The notes below the pieces were generated by a model. It saw only the letters and a list, made by a program, of their open reading frames with translations, had not been told where the DNA came from and did not search any database. The position numbers and the translations under genes were made by a program. From NCBI GenBank assembly GCA_016271365.2, contig CM028129.1:460550501-460614500 (forward strand): a DNA stretch of 64,000 nt. The letters run 5' to 3'. Shown here piece after piece: positions 31,480 to 42,706 of this stretch. The DNA comes from Neoceratodus forsteri (lineage: Eukaryota; Chordata; Ceratodontiformes; Ceratodontidae). The number at the start of each line of letters is the position of its first letter. The stretch's first letter is position 1.

Positions 31480-31695
31480 TCTCTGAGCATCTAGTCTTGA
31501 CAGGCAGAGAGAGAAATCTGAGGGGTTTAGAACAAAGGCAGTTAGTATAAGGCAGCATTTGAAAAGTGGCTCGTGCAAAAGATTCCATCATTTGCATGTG
31601 TTCCAAATTCTCTCTGGGCAGTTCTACTTGCAAGGATGACTGCATAAATTATGAATACCTGAGTATTACTGGGGTTAGAAACAAGGGTATTCTGG
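31480..31695. repeat. DIRS-2 right inverted terminal repeat
   Basis: Complement of 24450-24660 (TTAGTATAAGGCAGCATTTG, CTGGGCAGTTCTACTTGCAA, TTATGAATACCTGAGTATTA). Confidence 0.9.
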
Positions 31696-31822
31696 TACTT
31701 AGGGGAGGGGTTTATAGCATATGATTTAATCTAGGGGTTTCTGGGTAGGTGGGGCTGGATTTTGGGCAGACTAGGTGGGTCTGGTGGGCCTTCTCTGCCA
31801 AAATCTTGTATGTATGTATGTC
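31696..31822 (+). mobile_element. CR1-B, segment 3: 3' terminus
   Basis: GGGCAGACTAGGTGGGTCTG, then GGCCTTCTCTGCCAAAATCT followed by (TATG)n at 31807-31820, is the characteristic CR1 3' end with its short tandem tail. Strand and content match the interrupted CR1-B RT at 24440. Confidence 0.85.
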
Positions 31823-32129
31823 ATAAAAGCTGCTCTCAAATACAAACTGTGGCTTCTAGGCAGGCTTGAAGTGATAATAATCCAAAGCAGCTCCACCATC
31901 TATCGTGCCTTGTAAAAATCCATATGTACCAAAGGCAGAGACTGGCACTAGATATGCAGTGAATTTAAAACCCACCAGCTAAGTGAACACGAAGTGGCCA
32001 CTTTGTGTTGGCACTTCGATACGTGGAGTGCCCCATAGGAAAGGCTCACTTTGCATTGTTATTATTACTTCGCGTTGTCATTCCACATTAAACGAGAAGT
32101 AAGGCAGAGTGACAACAATATTGACAGCA
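31823..32129. other. Non-coding stretch
   Basis: No gene. The near-palindrome CACGAAGTGGCCACTTTGTG lies at about 31988-32007. Confidence 0.5.
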
Positions 32130-32420
32130 TCCCACCCACACAGTCACCAGAATGAATGTGAATCCCCAAAATGCTACTGTTTTGTGTCCAGAAAACTCCC
32201 CAGTACTGATGAAGTGAAATGAGAGTGTAATAAGAAATGCAAAGTCTCCCAGAATTAATGGCGCACTCAGTTATGTGCACAGTGGTCAGGTCACACACAG
32301 AGTCACCAGAATTAATGTGCATCCCCAAAATGCTACTGTCTTGTGTCCAGAAAATTCCCCAGTGCTGACGAAGTGAAATGAGAGCGTAACAAGAAATGCC
32401 ATCTCCCAGAATTAATGGTG
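32130..32420. repeat. Tandem duplication, ~159-bp unit
   Basis: AGTCACCAGAAT(G/T)AATGTG starts at 32142 and 32301, followed in both by ATCCCCAAAATGCTACTGT, GTGTCCAGAAAA and GAAGTGAAATGAGAG. The minus frame 32065-32514 is a by-product of this duplication. Confidence 0.88.
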
Positions 32421-33515
32421 CCATGCAAACGCACAGACAGATTAAGATTGCGCTACACACTGAAGGGATGCATACGAAAGACACAACAACACTGAACCAA
32501 TGCTCACAAGTCACAAATCCAGATCTGGAAAGGAATACATTTTGCCAGTTCGAGGATTAGTGCACGGCAGTAATAATCCACTACCAGTAAAGATACCACA
32601 AAACAATATAAAAAATTCATGCAGGTGTGGTGGATAGCAGGTTCACACTGCTGCAATTACTCTGTAACACAATAAAAGGTGTCTGATTTAATCTCACGCA
32701 TCGCACACACACTCACACGCACACTCAAATAATGTGTAGCAAATTGAAAACCTTTAGTAATATAACCATATGTTTTAAACAAATTGTACACTGCTGCACC
32801 ACAACAATCAGCACAAAAATTTGAAGAATTACTGAAAATATTACTGTGTGTACATTAACACAGTTATACAAGAAAAATATAACCAAAACAGTTAATCTAC
32901 CTACACCTCAAATACACCCTTCCCCAAAGCACACTTCACAGTACACAGACTGACTGTTCTAAATTAACATTCAAAATCCACACACAGCAATAAATACTCA
33001 AAGATATGAGCACAGAAGGGTTTCCTACAATTGATGTACTAAATTTTGAGCAAAAAATATTACTCAAAAAGCATTTTAAACAGCTTTTAGAGGTTTTGAA
33101 TTGCAGAGCTCTGACAGCAGACTGTCTCCAGCTACCACTGCACACACACTACCCAGACCAGAACTGAGGCTGTGCTGAACAATCTAGAGCCCATGTGACC
33201 TGCAATCCAATGAATAACTGCATAATTTCATTTGGAGCTCAATTACAGGGTGAAGTGAGGCAAATTACATTGATTTCGATGCATTTTGCCTTAAAATTGG
33301 TGGCGAAGTGGTTTGGGGAAGGTGGAATAACGCAAAGTCATTGGTTTCAATGGACTTTACGTTCCTCATTATGAAGTGAAGTACTCCACTTCACATTGTG
33401 GAGTTCTCTGCAGTTTCCACGTTACTCAGTAAATCACTTCACAGAGCAAACTGGGGCCACTTCACCCACCACTACTTACAGTATTGTAACTCACATGCTG
33501 TGCGGGAAAGAATGT
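32421..33515. other. Non-coding stretch
   Basis: No gene. GAAGTG/CACTTC motifs are frequent at the right side (33250-33470), including the near-palindrome TGAAGTGAAGTACTCCACTTC at about 33374, echoing the motif at 31988. Whether 31980-33480 is a single non-autonomous DNA element is unresolved. Confidence 0.45.
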
Positions 33516-34370
33516 GAATGCCTATGGCTGTACTTCCCCAATTGGCTCTTGGGCTGTAGCACAAAACTCCCAGACTTAAAAATGCTTATTAATGAGTACA
33601 ATGGTGGAGTGGTGAAGCCTGGAGAGATACTACAAAACATGTTTACAATACATTCAAGTAACTTGTAAAAAATGAATGTTGTGATTCGTAACGTGATCAC
33701 AAATTGTGATTTGTGACTGCATTTGTGACCGTGATGATGAAGAATGTGATTTGGTATCGATGGTGTGAGATAACCAATACGAAAACTGTATTGGGAACAT
33801 GAATGCCTACAGCTGTACTTTCCTGATGAGCTGTAGCACAAACTCCCCGACTTAAAAACATTCATTAATGAGTACAATGGTGGGGTGGTGAAGCCTGGAG
33901 AGATACTACAAAGCATGCTTACAATACATCCAAGTAACTAGTCAAAACATTAGTGTTGTGATTCGTGACATGATCATGAATCATGATTTGTGACTGCATT
34001 TGTGACCGTGATGATGAAGAACATGATTCAGTGTCAACGGTGTGAGAGAAACAATATGGAACTGTATTGGGAACGCAAATGCCTACGGCTGTACTTCCCC
34101 AATGAGCTGTAGCACAAAGTCTCTGACTTAAAAACGCTCATTAATGAGTACAATGGTGGGGTGGTGAAGCCTGGAGAGATGCTATGAAACAGACTTATAA
34201 TACATCCAAGTAACTAGTAAAAAAACTAATGTTGTGATGTGTGACGTGATCATGGATAGTGATTCGTGACTGCATTTGTGACCGTGATGATGAAGAACGT
34301 GATTTGTATCACGAGTGACTCTTGATGATGGTCCTGACTTAAAAACGCATATTAATGAGTACAATGTTCA
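33516..34370. repeat. ~280-bp satellite, three copies
   Basis: Units start at about 33516, 33801 and 34078 with GAATGCCTAyGGCTGTACTT. Each has TTAATGAGTACAATGGTGG, GTGAAGCCTGGAGAGAT and GTGACTGCATTTGTGACCGT. The frames 33396-33668 and 33491-33916 lie on it and are not genes. The array abuts the truncated CR1-C. Confidence 0.9.
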
Positions 34371-34395
34371 TGCCCTCTTTTTAGTTCTAATCAAT

Positions 34396-34892
34396 CTATG
34401 TATTGTTTTGAGTACCAAGGGGGAACCACTTGAGATTTTTATATTTAGTACGCACAGGGACCCAGTTAAGAATACATTCATCTAGTACATTTTGAATTCT
34501 AGACCATGCCTCATTGACATTAATATTCATCGGATCTTGTTCCAAATTCCAGTTATTTACATTTTTTTTATTTTTTTGTGATCTGCCATAGAAAAATTCC
34601 ACAATAGGGTCTTGCCATTTGTGAATGATTTAAAACAGTTAATAGTCCACAAGATCATGCAGTGGTCACTATCACATAGTGGATCAAGGATTTTAGGATA
34701 ATCCCCTTGTTCTGATATATTAATAAAAATTAAGTCAAGAATGTTATGTTTCCTCATCAGTTTCAAAAGCAATTGATCTAAACCTAACTGTATTATGACA
34801 TCTAAAAAAAATGTTCTTGCTGATTTGAACTTTCTAAACTGTCACATTTTATATGCGGAAAATTACAATCTCCAATTAAGATTATATTAGTG
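34396..34892 (-). pseudogene. CR1-C endonuclease, C-terminal half and linker
   Basis: LIGDCNFPHIKCDSL (GDFN box, Phe to Cys) at 34850-34890, then LDLIFINISEQG and DSDHCMILWTI (catalytic Asp/His) and the linker NWVPVRTKYK. Frames are broken between 34772 and 34850. It continues the N-terminal half at 40962-41419. Confidence 0.8.
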
Positions 34893-35146
34893 TCAGTGGC
34901 TCAGTAGGTGGCACACTCGCTTCTGAGGCTGGGAGATCAGAGGGCTGTGGGTTCAGCTCCCACATCTGGCACTTGGGTTAATACCCCAGTACTGACACTG
35001 TAGTGCAGCATGAGAGGGGTGCTGCACTTCTGAGGTGTCGTCTTTCATATGAGACGTTAAACCGAGGTCCCATCTGCCTGGATTGGTGGTAGTTCAGGTG
35101 GATGTTAAAGATCCCATGGCACTTATGGAAAAGAGTAGGGGAATTT
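34893..35146 (+). mobile_element. tRNA-headed SINE (V-SINE-like), left part
   Basis: The tRNA-like head has an A box (TGGCTCAGTAGGT, about 34904) and a B box (GGGTTCAGCTCCC, about 34950), both close to consensus. The body contains GTCTTTCATATGAGACGTTA and GGTCCCATCTGCCTGG, then AAAGATCCCATGGCACTTAT, a segment I associate with widespread fish/amphibian tRNA SINEs. It is split by the LINE at 35147-40775; the remainder is at 40776-40960. The family name is tentative. Confidence 0.8.
35132..35146. repeat. 15-bp target-site duplication, left copy
   Basis: AGAGTAGGGGAATTT, identical to 40776-40790. It flanks the Tx1-like LINE and lies inside the SINE body. Confidence 0.93.
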
Positions 35147-35362
35147 TTTTATTAGAAAGAAAACAATACATCACAAATGCAAAATCACACAGAAATCAAC
35201 AAAAGACAAATAAGAAATGAAAAATATGGATGGAAAGCATAATAACAAAAATAATCAAATGAAAAATCAAAAGTAATCCCCTAGACATAAAGTGATGCAG
35301 TCTGTAGTTCAGAACTTAAACATTACTAATGCATACCATACCCAAATTAGGAGAAGATTAAA

Positions 35363-35911
35363 TCAGGTTATCCATAAAATATGTTTCCAATAACTGTTAA
35401 ATAATTGACTATCCATAGTGTCATACCCCAAAGTTTTCTGTTTGACAAGAGCCTGTTCAATCCTTTTAAGTAAGACAATATTAGGAAGTACAATGTGTTG
35501 TACAGAATACTGACATCTGGCTTGCCATAAATAATATTTGATACATGCAAAGATTAGAGTTAAAGTGCTCATATGATATCTCCCTAAAAACCCAGTGTAA
35601 TCACCTAAAATCAAACTCTGATAAAAAATATGGTGAGCTATACCCCATTGCCACCGGGATGCTAGGTCTGTCCAAAATTTCGCTGAATAGGAACAGTGAA
35701 GAAAAAAATGCTCTTGTGTTTCTTCCTGACCAGCACATTCAGGCCTAATGCATTGTCTGTCTGCAATGGGTTTGTGCTTCAGGTTACTCCAAACTCCCAA
35801 CCTGCCAAGGCAGCTTAACCATTGAACATCCCACATTTGAGATGGTATTCTTTTATCTATCAATGTGCGTAATGCCTGATGCATCTTAGTGGGAACACAA
35901 AAGGGGAACAA
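35363..35911 (-). pseudogene. Tx1-like ORF2 C-terminal domain
   Basis: A 182-codon minus frame with CRPECAGQEETQEHFFLHCS (Cys-Cys-His-Cys pattern near the LINE C-terminus), preceded by WLSCLGRLGVW and followed by SAKFWTDLASRW. It ends close to the poly-T at the 3' boundary. Confidence 0.8.
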
Positions 35912-36256
35912 AAAAAAACATTACCCATAATTTCCTCATAAAAATTACTCCTGGAAATATCATGCAATTGGGCCTTACCCAATTTTCATTCCCCAAGCTT
36001 TCTGACTGCTGAGTCTGCATTAGATGGTGCAGCATATTTGGAATTTTGTTTTGGTATGCCACCACCCTCCCACTGGGACATGAATGGGTGAAATAATGAC
36101 TGGGTCCAAACAGACCATGGATAACTATCAGGAAGGGCTTTCACTTGAAAGGAAGCTATCATAAAAAAGGAGTGGAAAAAGACCAACAAATTAATCATCC
36201 CAAGTCCACCCTGTGAAACCTTCAAGGAAGTAAAGGCTCATTTTAAGGGGTTTAAC

Positions 36257-37825
36257 CTACTTCCCCATACCATCTGAAAAAAAACAACTATACAGCCTAG
36301 TTTCCAGGGAGGTCGGAATAACAAAAACAGAAAATAAATGTAAAATAACTGGCAATAAAAACTTCTTAATTACCATCACCCTTTTCTTTTTGGAAAAACC
36401 CCAAGCTTTCCACTGTTGAACTTTGTGTTCACCTATAACTAAGTGCCTTTCCCAATTCAGTAGTACCAGATTCCCACTCCCAAAATAGAGACCTAAGATT
36501 TTAAGTGAATCGGAAACAGGAATACCCCCTATACTCTGTACTGGTGGGGTCCTGCCTACTGCAAGACAACCACATTTCTCATAATTTAAAATGGTACCAT
36601 TTAATGTTGAAAATTGCTTGATTACCTGAAGTGCATTTTGACCAGATTGGACATCTGTCACCGATAAACATATGTCATCATCATAAACTGACAATTTTTG
36701 GGCTGGAATGTTTAAAGATGGAGTCAAACCATGAATTGCTTGATCATGTTCGATTTCTCGTATCATAGGATCCAACACAGATGCATATAATAGAGGGCTC
36801 ATAGGGCACCCCTGTGGAACCCCTTGTTTTAAACAAATTTAATTTCCCAGTAGGTTATTTATTAAGGTACAGAAACTTGCATTAACATATAATGTTCTAA
36901 CATATTTCATAAAGGTTGTAGGGATACCATACTTCTCAAAAATTTGGAACAAAAAATTATGGGAAACCTTATCAAAAGCTTTAGATTGATCTAAGGCCAA
37001 ATAAAACCTGATAATTTATTCTGGGCCCCATATTCACAGATATCGCTAATAAATCGTAAATTTTGCTGAATTGATCTTTGGGGAATAGAACAAGTTTATG
37101 CTGGATGAAGCTCACCTTGTGCCACAATTTGCAACCTCTTACAGAGAATGGAAGAAAGGATTTTATAGTCAGTATTGAGCAGGCTAATCGGCCTCCAGTT
37201 GCTCAATTCAGTTAATAGCCCCTTTTTTGTACATAAAGGTGAGAATTGCTAAGTTAACTTTTGCATCCTCCAAACCAAATTGCAGTATATCATTATAAAC
37301 ATTAGCCAAAATTTCACTAAAGTCCTCTTTAAAGGTTTTGTAAAGCTCATTTGTGATACCATCTTCCCCTGGTGAAAACCCTGTTCTAAGTTTGTTTATG
37401 TCTGTGAGAACTTCTGAGGGAGAGATAGGTGCATTTAGCTTGTCTATTTCAGTGTGTGGGACTTTGGTAACAGGGAAGTGAAGAACTTCATCCCAAAGAG
37501 CCATTGGATGACACCTAGTGCTAAAGACTGAAGACAAATGTTGTTCTACAGTCATCAACATTTCTGCATCAGATGTTTTAATCTGGCCACTTTCAGTTTT
37601 TAAACTAGTCATTATTTTTTTATCCAATTTTTGTTTACATGCAGCATACGGATCTTTAAAAGGCTGTTGTTGCATGCCAAATTTTATTTCTGCATACATG
37701 GAAACTGCCCTATCATACTGGTATTGTTTCATTTTATGTTTTATAATCCCTAATTGTGTTTGCACATCTGGGGACATTATCCAAAGTCTAGACTGTAATT
37801 TATAATATTGACTTCTATAGTCCAA
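36257..37825 (-). pseudogene. Tx1-like ORF2 reverse transcriptase
   Basis: RT begins within frame 37208-37825 (FSPGEDGITNELYKTFKEDF). After broken blocks come MSPLLYASVLDP (block B) and LSVYDDDICLSVTDVQSG (catalytic YxDD as YDDD) in frame 36257-36802, then the thumb-like region ILNYEKCGCLAVGR. The region 36803-37207 has several shifts. It is followed at 35986-36225 by a connecting frame (KVSQGGLGMINLLVF). Confidence 0.82.
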
Positions 37826-38069
37826 ATATTATAAATAATCTGAGGTACTCCTCTTCCTACCATGAAAAATAAAAAATCCTTAATGGCAGTTTTGGTGTCC
37901 ATCCACCAAGAAACCCAGTCATCATAAAAATCTGCAACTGATTTCCAAGAACTCAATAAATATTGAAGTTGAGTTAAGAAAGGAGCATCATCTAATAGCT
38001 GTGAATTTAATTTCCATCTCCTACTGATGGAAGGAAACCTTGTTGGAATCAGATTTAATCCCAAAATAC

Positions 38070-38760
38070 AATAAAGTAGTTTATGATCTGAAAAATTACA
38101 ATGTTGTAAAGAAAATTGTTGTACTATTAAATAGTTAGAAATAAAAAAAATAATCTATCCTTGTTACAAAGGAAGCCCTCTGATAAGTAAAACCATCAGT
38201 CTTGTGAAGTCTCGGAAAGGCATCCTCAAGGTTTACAACTGCCAATGTTTGTGTGAGCGCATGGGAACCGCAATAGGTTTTTTGTTGCACATTATCCCTT
38301 ATACGAATATTTAAACTGCAATTCATATCTCCCCCCAAATAATGTGTTTTGAAGTAAACAGATAAGGTTTGATCGCTGAAATAAACCAATCCTTGCAGTT
38401 TTTACTTGGTGGGCATAGGTGTTAATTAATCTGACAGAATACTCTTTATAATAACAATGAGCAAAGCTCTGCCAGGTAATATGTCTATAAGCTGTGTTAC
38501 GTGTGTTGTAGCGTGGTTAAAAAGAATTCCTACCCCGTGAGCTGCATCAGGACCAAAAGACCAAAAGGAAGGGCCCTCTCACCAGGCTTTTTTAGCTTGA
38601 GTGACTTCAGACAAAGAAGACACATGTGTTTCCTGCAAAAAGATGATATTGGCCTGTAAATCCTTGCAATGCCTCAAGCAAATTATACACCTCTTGTAGT
38701 TCTTTATACTACAACAATAAAGTGATATCATCTTTAGGCAGGCCATACTTATTTAAGACA
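38070..38760 (-). pseudogene. Tx1-like ORF2 APE endonuclease
   Basis: ANIIFLQETHVSS (Glu) near 38620-38660, YLGGDMNCSLN (GGDxN box) and RIDYFFYF in frame 38135-38389, and FSDHKLLY (Asp/His) near 38080. The N-terminal part is frame-broken. Confidence 0.75.
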
Positions 38761-38830
38761 AGAGTAAAGGTTTATCCTGTTTCTGTTTTTTACCTTTCTT
38801 TTTTTTTAACTCTAAAAGGTCTTTTTCACC

Positions 38831-40738
38831 TTATTCATCCACCTCCATCTCAGAACAAACTTCTGACTTTGATGTTTCAGGGCCCGAATCCCCCTCCATT
38901 TCTACCAAAACTTGGAATGCATTTTGTGTGTGACAAGTCCCTGAACCTCCCTTCTGTCTACTAACAGCCCGGGTAAGTCTTCTAGGAGTTTGAGAATCAG
39001 AATCTGGTGGGGGCATTACTGGAAGATCCTCGGGGGGGTGCAAAGTATCAGGATCAAGTCCCATACTAGTAGTAGGAATCTCAGTTAAAACAATTGGCTG
39101 GTCCTGATCTGAAGGCCTCGGCTGCTCAGGCTCCTGGTCTGGAGGCTGTGCCTGACTAGATTGTGAATCCTGCAGTGCATCCCTACCCTTCTGGCTAGTA
39201 GAATCCATGTCTGTATTCTGATGAGAAGGAGTCTGAGGCCTATATCTACCCTGGGTCTGATTTATTAAGTCTTCTTTATTGGGGCCTCCCTGCCGATTCT
39301 GACCTGCCCAAGGACATTGGTGATAAGCATGACCTGCTTCCTCACATAAATTGCATTTAAACACATTCCTACAAACCTCACTATCATGATCTATTTCCCC
39401 ACAAATTGCACACTTAACCTTATTGCATGCACTGCTTAAATGACATTTGCTACCACATCGATAACATGCTTTGGGCTGGCCTGGATAAAAACAAACCCCC
39501 CTGTCCTTTTCTATATAGAAACTGTTGGGTACATGCACAACATCATTATCCACAATATGCAACTTTACTGTAAAACGCCATGTCCTGGTCCAAATACCCT
39601 CAGAATCAATAATGGGCTCAGGGGGCCCCAAAACAGTGCATTTTTTTCTCCAACCAGTATTGGATATCCCCCACATTTACCCCCTCATTCCAAAACATAA
39701 TGTTTATTGTTTTAAACAGGGGTTTAGTAATGGGAATTGCCCAAAAAGGTAGCCATAAAGGCAAAGTCTTACAAGACTCATATTTTTGCCAAAACTTATC
39801 CAAACCCAAAAAATGCTTAAAGCTAATATCAAACATGTCTTCTCCATGGATGTTTATCAATTCATATACATCTGTGGCCAAAAAGTTCATTGAATCCTTT
39901 ATCAGTTTTCTGGCAACATATGCCCTGTCCTGGTGTTCAGGCAAACCGCCCCTGTACCTGAGTCATACCGCATTTCTACACGGGGCTTGTTCTAATTTAT
40001 TATTTTTAAATAAGTCTGAGAAGTGGGTGCCCCTCCTTGCATCACTTCCCCATTGTGAATGAGCTGGGGACTGTCATGGTGGGCCCTCGTAAGGAGGTGC
40101 ATTATCATTAGCCAAGTCAGATGCAGTCTCTAAGTTCACATTACCTTGCATGGGGGGAAAAAACAAAGTCTGACCTGTAGAGAAAGCTCCCTTATGAGAA
40201 TTTGAAAGTGACTGTGAATCCAAAGTCTCTGGAGAAGAAAAGGAAATCCAGTTAGGATCTGGGACCCACCAACCATCCGACTGTTACATCCATCCTGCAT
40301 GAGTAAGAGCAGATTCTTTGGTCCATGTTGAAGCCTTCTCTATGTCTGGCATCCGCCTGCTGGGACCGGCAGCACAGTCAGACAATGTTGACACTTCCGC
40401 GTTCCTTTCCCCAGCTGTAGCAATGATGCATTCAGCATCAACAATTTGGCATTCCACTGTCTCAGCTACCGCTGAGCCTCCTACAGCAAAGGGAGCAGCC
40501 CAATCCAGAACTCTCTTGGTAGGAGTAATTTCACCTTCCACAGTCGGGGACTCATTTGTCAGTTTATGTTGCATTGAAACTCCTGCTGCATGCTCACTAG
40601 CCTGCAGATCTCCGTGAGACATTTCTACAGCCACAATTCAAGCAGATGCATCCTGACTCTCCTGTTTAGCCATGGTGAAATCCTGCAGAGCTACAATCTG
40701 CATGTCCTGCTCCTCCACACTCAGAGAGCCGTCTGCCA
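38831..40738 (-). pseudogene. Tx1-like ORF1 with three CCHC zinc knuckles
   Basis: A probable start ATG (MADGSLSVEEQD) lies at about 40738. An early stop follows QESQDASA. The frames then give MAVEMSHGDLQASEHAAG (40634-40284), a middle part (39618-39944, NFLATDVYELINIHGEDMF), and 38831-39676 with ACYRCGSKCHLSSAC, CAICGEIDHDSEVC and CNLCEEAGHAYHQC: three consecutive knuckles for RNA binding, followed by a Gln/Pro-rich tail. Confidence 0.85.
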
Positions 40739-40775
40739 TGTCAGCAGCATGACAACCCCCTCTACTGACCGCAAC

Positions 40776-40960
40776 AGAGTAGGGGAATTTCTCCAGTGTC
40801 CTGGAAAAATTTCCCTCATTCACTAAAAAAAATACCAACAACAGCTTAATCTGGTTCAAGGTCAGTTGGCATTCATCTGTATCCCCTTCCCCCGGGTCGT
40901 GCCTGAAAATAGGCAGGATTTGTCTAGTGCACTTACCCGGTCAACAAAAACTAAAATAAA
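40776..40960 (+). mobile_element. tRNA-headed SINE (V-SINE-like), right part
   Basis: It resumes with the duplicated AGAGTAGGGGAATTT, then CTCCAGTGTCCTGG and AACAGCTTAATCTGG, and ends in an (AAAT)n tail at about 40948-40965. The left and right parts together make a SINE of about 430 bp. Confidence 0.8.
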
Positions 40961-40961
40961 T

Positions 40962-41419
40962 AAATAAATATTCTCTGAATTATTAATATTTTGTAAACAC
41001 TCAACTAGCTTATTGTTAATATCAGCGTCCAGTGCCGGCGGATGATAGCAGAGTCCTACACTTATAGGTCCTTGCTCACAAGTCAATTTTACCTACATAA
41101 GTTCAATGTCATCAGGTATTGGCATAACACTGTCTACTCCCAAACATTGTAGGCTGTCTTTAACATAAATGGCAACTCCATCTCTCTTTGATCTTGTGCG
41201 ATTTTTATGAAAAAGGGTGTAACCTGGGATATCCTGGCCCCACTGATCATCAGTGAACCAGGTCTCTGTGACCCCACATACATCAATATCCCGATTATAT
41301 AGAACTATTTGGAGTTCACTTATTTTGTTTAGTAAACTTCTAACATTCAATAATAAAAAATGTAATCTATTTGACCAGATATCAACATGCTTTTTCCCAA
41401 CACTAGTTGGTGAAGTCAA
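40962..41419 (-). pseudogene. CR1-C endonuclease, N-terminal half
   Basis: LLLNVRSLLNKISELQ (Asn), VCGVTETWFTDD (Glu), GVAIYVKDSL, then in the next frame VGLCYHPPALDADI (Tyr) and LVECLQNINNSENI, where the SINE interrupts. All expected catalytic landmarks of this half are present. A shift occurs near 41090. Confidence 0.85.
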
Positions 41420-41639
41420 TTTTAAATGTATGGATTCCAGACCTAACTACTCAGTGGACTCAGTGTGTAACTGGCAAGATCTTACCCCACATCCCCCTTT
41501 AGAAGTTTAAATAATTAACAATTGTAGTATTGATATGATTGCCCAAAATAACAGATCCCTTCTTATTCAAGTAAAGACCATCTCTTGAGAATAGTTCTCT
41601 TTTCCCATTAAAATACTCCCAATGAGTTAAGCATTATAG

Positions 41640-42706
41640 GTTTTGCCGTAGGCACAATTTGCGTAACTAATTATTCACATTTCTGATTTTGGATTCTATA
41701 TAAGTATTTGCCCTTGGAACTGGTAATATTTCAGAAAAGACAATAGTACAACCTATATCTGATAGTGTGTTTGTTAAACCTACATATGCCTCATTAATTT
41801 GTTGTTCACTTTGATTATCAATGTTGTTAACTCCTGCGTGAACAATTACCAAAGGGTCCTGTCCACAATTATTAAGAATCTGTCTACTCATCTTTGTACT
41901 GTCTTATATTTTCACTCCATGAAAACAAGACAAGGTACCTGATGTTTTGTCAGGATCACAGATTTGTCTATCCAGTTTTGCTATCATTGAATCCCCCAAG
42001 AAATAAATCTGTTTGTTATAAGTAGTAACCTCCATTTTTCCTATGTTCTGTATAGAACAATTTGTATTTATACCATCATTAGGTTCAAGGTAACCCAGTG
42101 AATCTAATTGTCCTTGTTGTTCAAACCCAGACTGAGGAGGCATTAATCCATTAATGTTAACTGGCGTTTTAATATTAGGTACCACAATGAGTTCCTGGCT
42201 AGAGTTAGAAGACACAATGTTGGACAAGGTAATAATTTCCTGTGTTTCATCAACATTTAATAAAGGGCCAAAGCTGTTATATATGGGCAATTGAAAACAT
42301 TCTGCCCATCTGCCTTTTTTAGCAGGTTTGGCTCCTTGTATAGTATACCAGTCATCATCCATGTCACATCCCACTACTTCCTGTCTTGGCCTTTTCTCTG
42401 GGATTTTGTGATAGCTTTGTTACCTGTTAAAGTTTCACAATGTGTCACCTGTGTTGGAATAAGTGAAATGGGTATTTGTAACCTTTTTGAGGTTTCCTGT
42501 TGACTTATTTCAAGTGCCTGCAGTCTAGTGTCAAATAAGCAGATCTCTTCTCCCAGGGCTTTATTTAACTGACATTTCGCGCATACATATAGTAAACATT
42601 GTACATCTATGTACCTAAACTGACACATACTGCAGGATTTGCATAACATGCCTTTTCTACCATCCTCAGTTGTTATCACCGTATCCATTTGAATACTACT
42701 TTCCAT
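41640..42706 (-). pseudogene. CR1-C ORF1: zinc-finger plus SGNH esterase
   Basis: Three frames. The first (42706-42374) has a Cys-rich domain, CKSCSMCQFRY..CLLYVCAKC, resembling the PHD-like finger of CR1 ORF1, then a helical segment. The second (42374-41904) is a linker ending YFLGDSMIAKLD (GDS motif with catalytic Ser). The third (41891-41667) has VIVHAGVNNI (Asn block; usually GTND) and FSEILPVPR. This is the CR1 type of two-domain ORF1. Broken at 42374 and 41900. Confidence 0.8.

Larger units (their letters stand above)
24445..31695 (-). mobile_element. DIRS-2: second DIRS-type element, enlarged by insertions
   Basis: A ~7.25-kb minus-strand DIRS element related to DIRS-1 (shared terminus TACCATAGTAATnTTGTTTC). 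It has inverted terminal repeats, an internal complementary region, a recombinase (25080-26412), an RNase H/tether (26402-27421), RT (27430-28210) and gag (29640-30500). About 1.4 kb of foreign repeats sits between RT and gag. Coding regions are more decayed than in DIRS-1. It interrupts CR1-B near the end of its RT. Confidence 0.87.
35147..40775 (-). mobile_element. Tx1/L1-type LINE, near full length, inserted in the SINE
   Basis: A 5.6-kb minus-strand LINE bounded by the 15-bp duplication. The left (3') end has a short T run (a poly-A tail on its own strand). It carries ORF1 with three CCHC knuckles (40738-38831) and ORF2 with endonuclease (about 38750-38070), RT (37825-36257) and a Cys-His C-terminus (35911-35363). 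Gag-like ORF1 with CCHC knuckles is typical of the Tx1 branch of L1. Many Tx1 elements are site-specific; here the target is a SINE body. Multiple frame breaks make it inactive. Confidence 0.85.

Noticed and set aside
15692..31695. LTR retrotransposon or endogenous retrovirus
   Set aside because: RT and RNase H are present but there is no protease, integrase or direct LTR; inverted termini and a tyrosine recombinase identify DIRS elements.
32065..32514. 149-codon minus frame with repeated protein segments
   Set aside because: The protein repeat is the translation of a 159-bp DNA duplication.
33396..33916. Frames of 90 and 141 codons on opposite strands
   Set aside because: Both follow the 280-bp satellite unit and have no protein family signal.
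34893..34975. Possible tRNA gene (good A and B boxes)
   Set aside because: It lacks a clear cloverleaf with a proper anticodon arm that I could verify, and it is followed by a SINE body and an (AAAT)n tail split by a LINE.
38831..39676. Cellular CCHC zinc-finger gene
   Set aside because: The three knuckles, the downstream endonuclease-RT and the 15-bp target duplication identify it as LINE ORF1.
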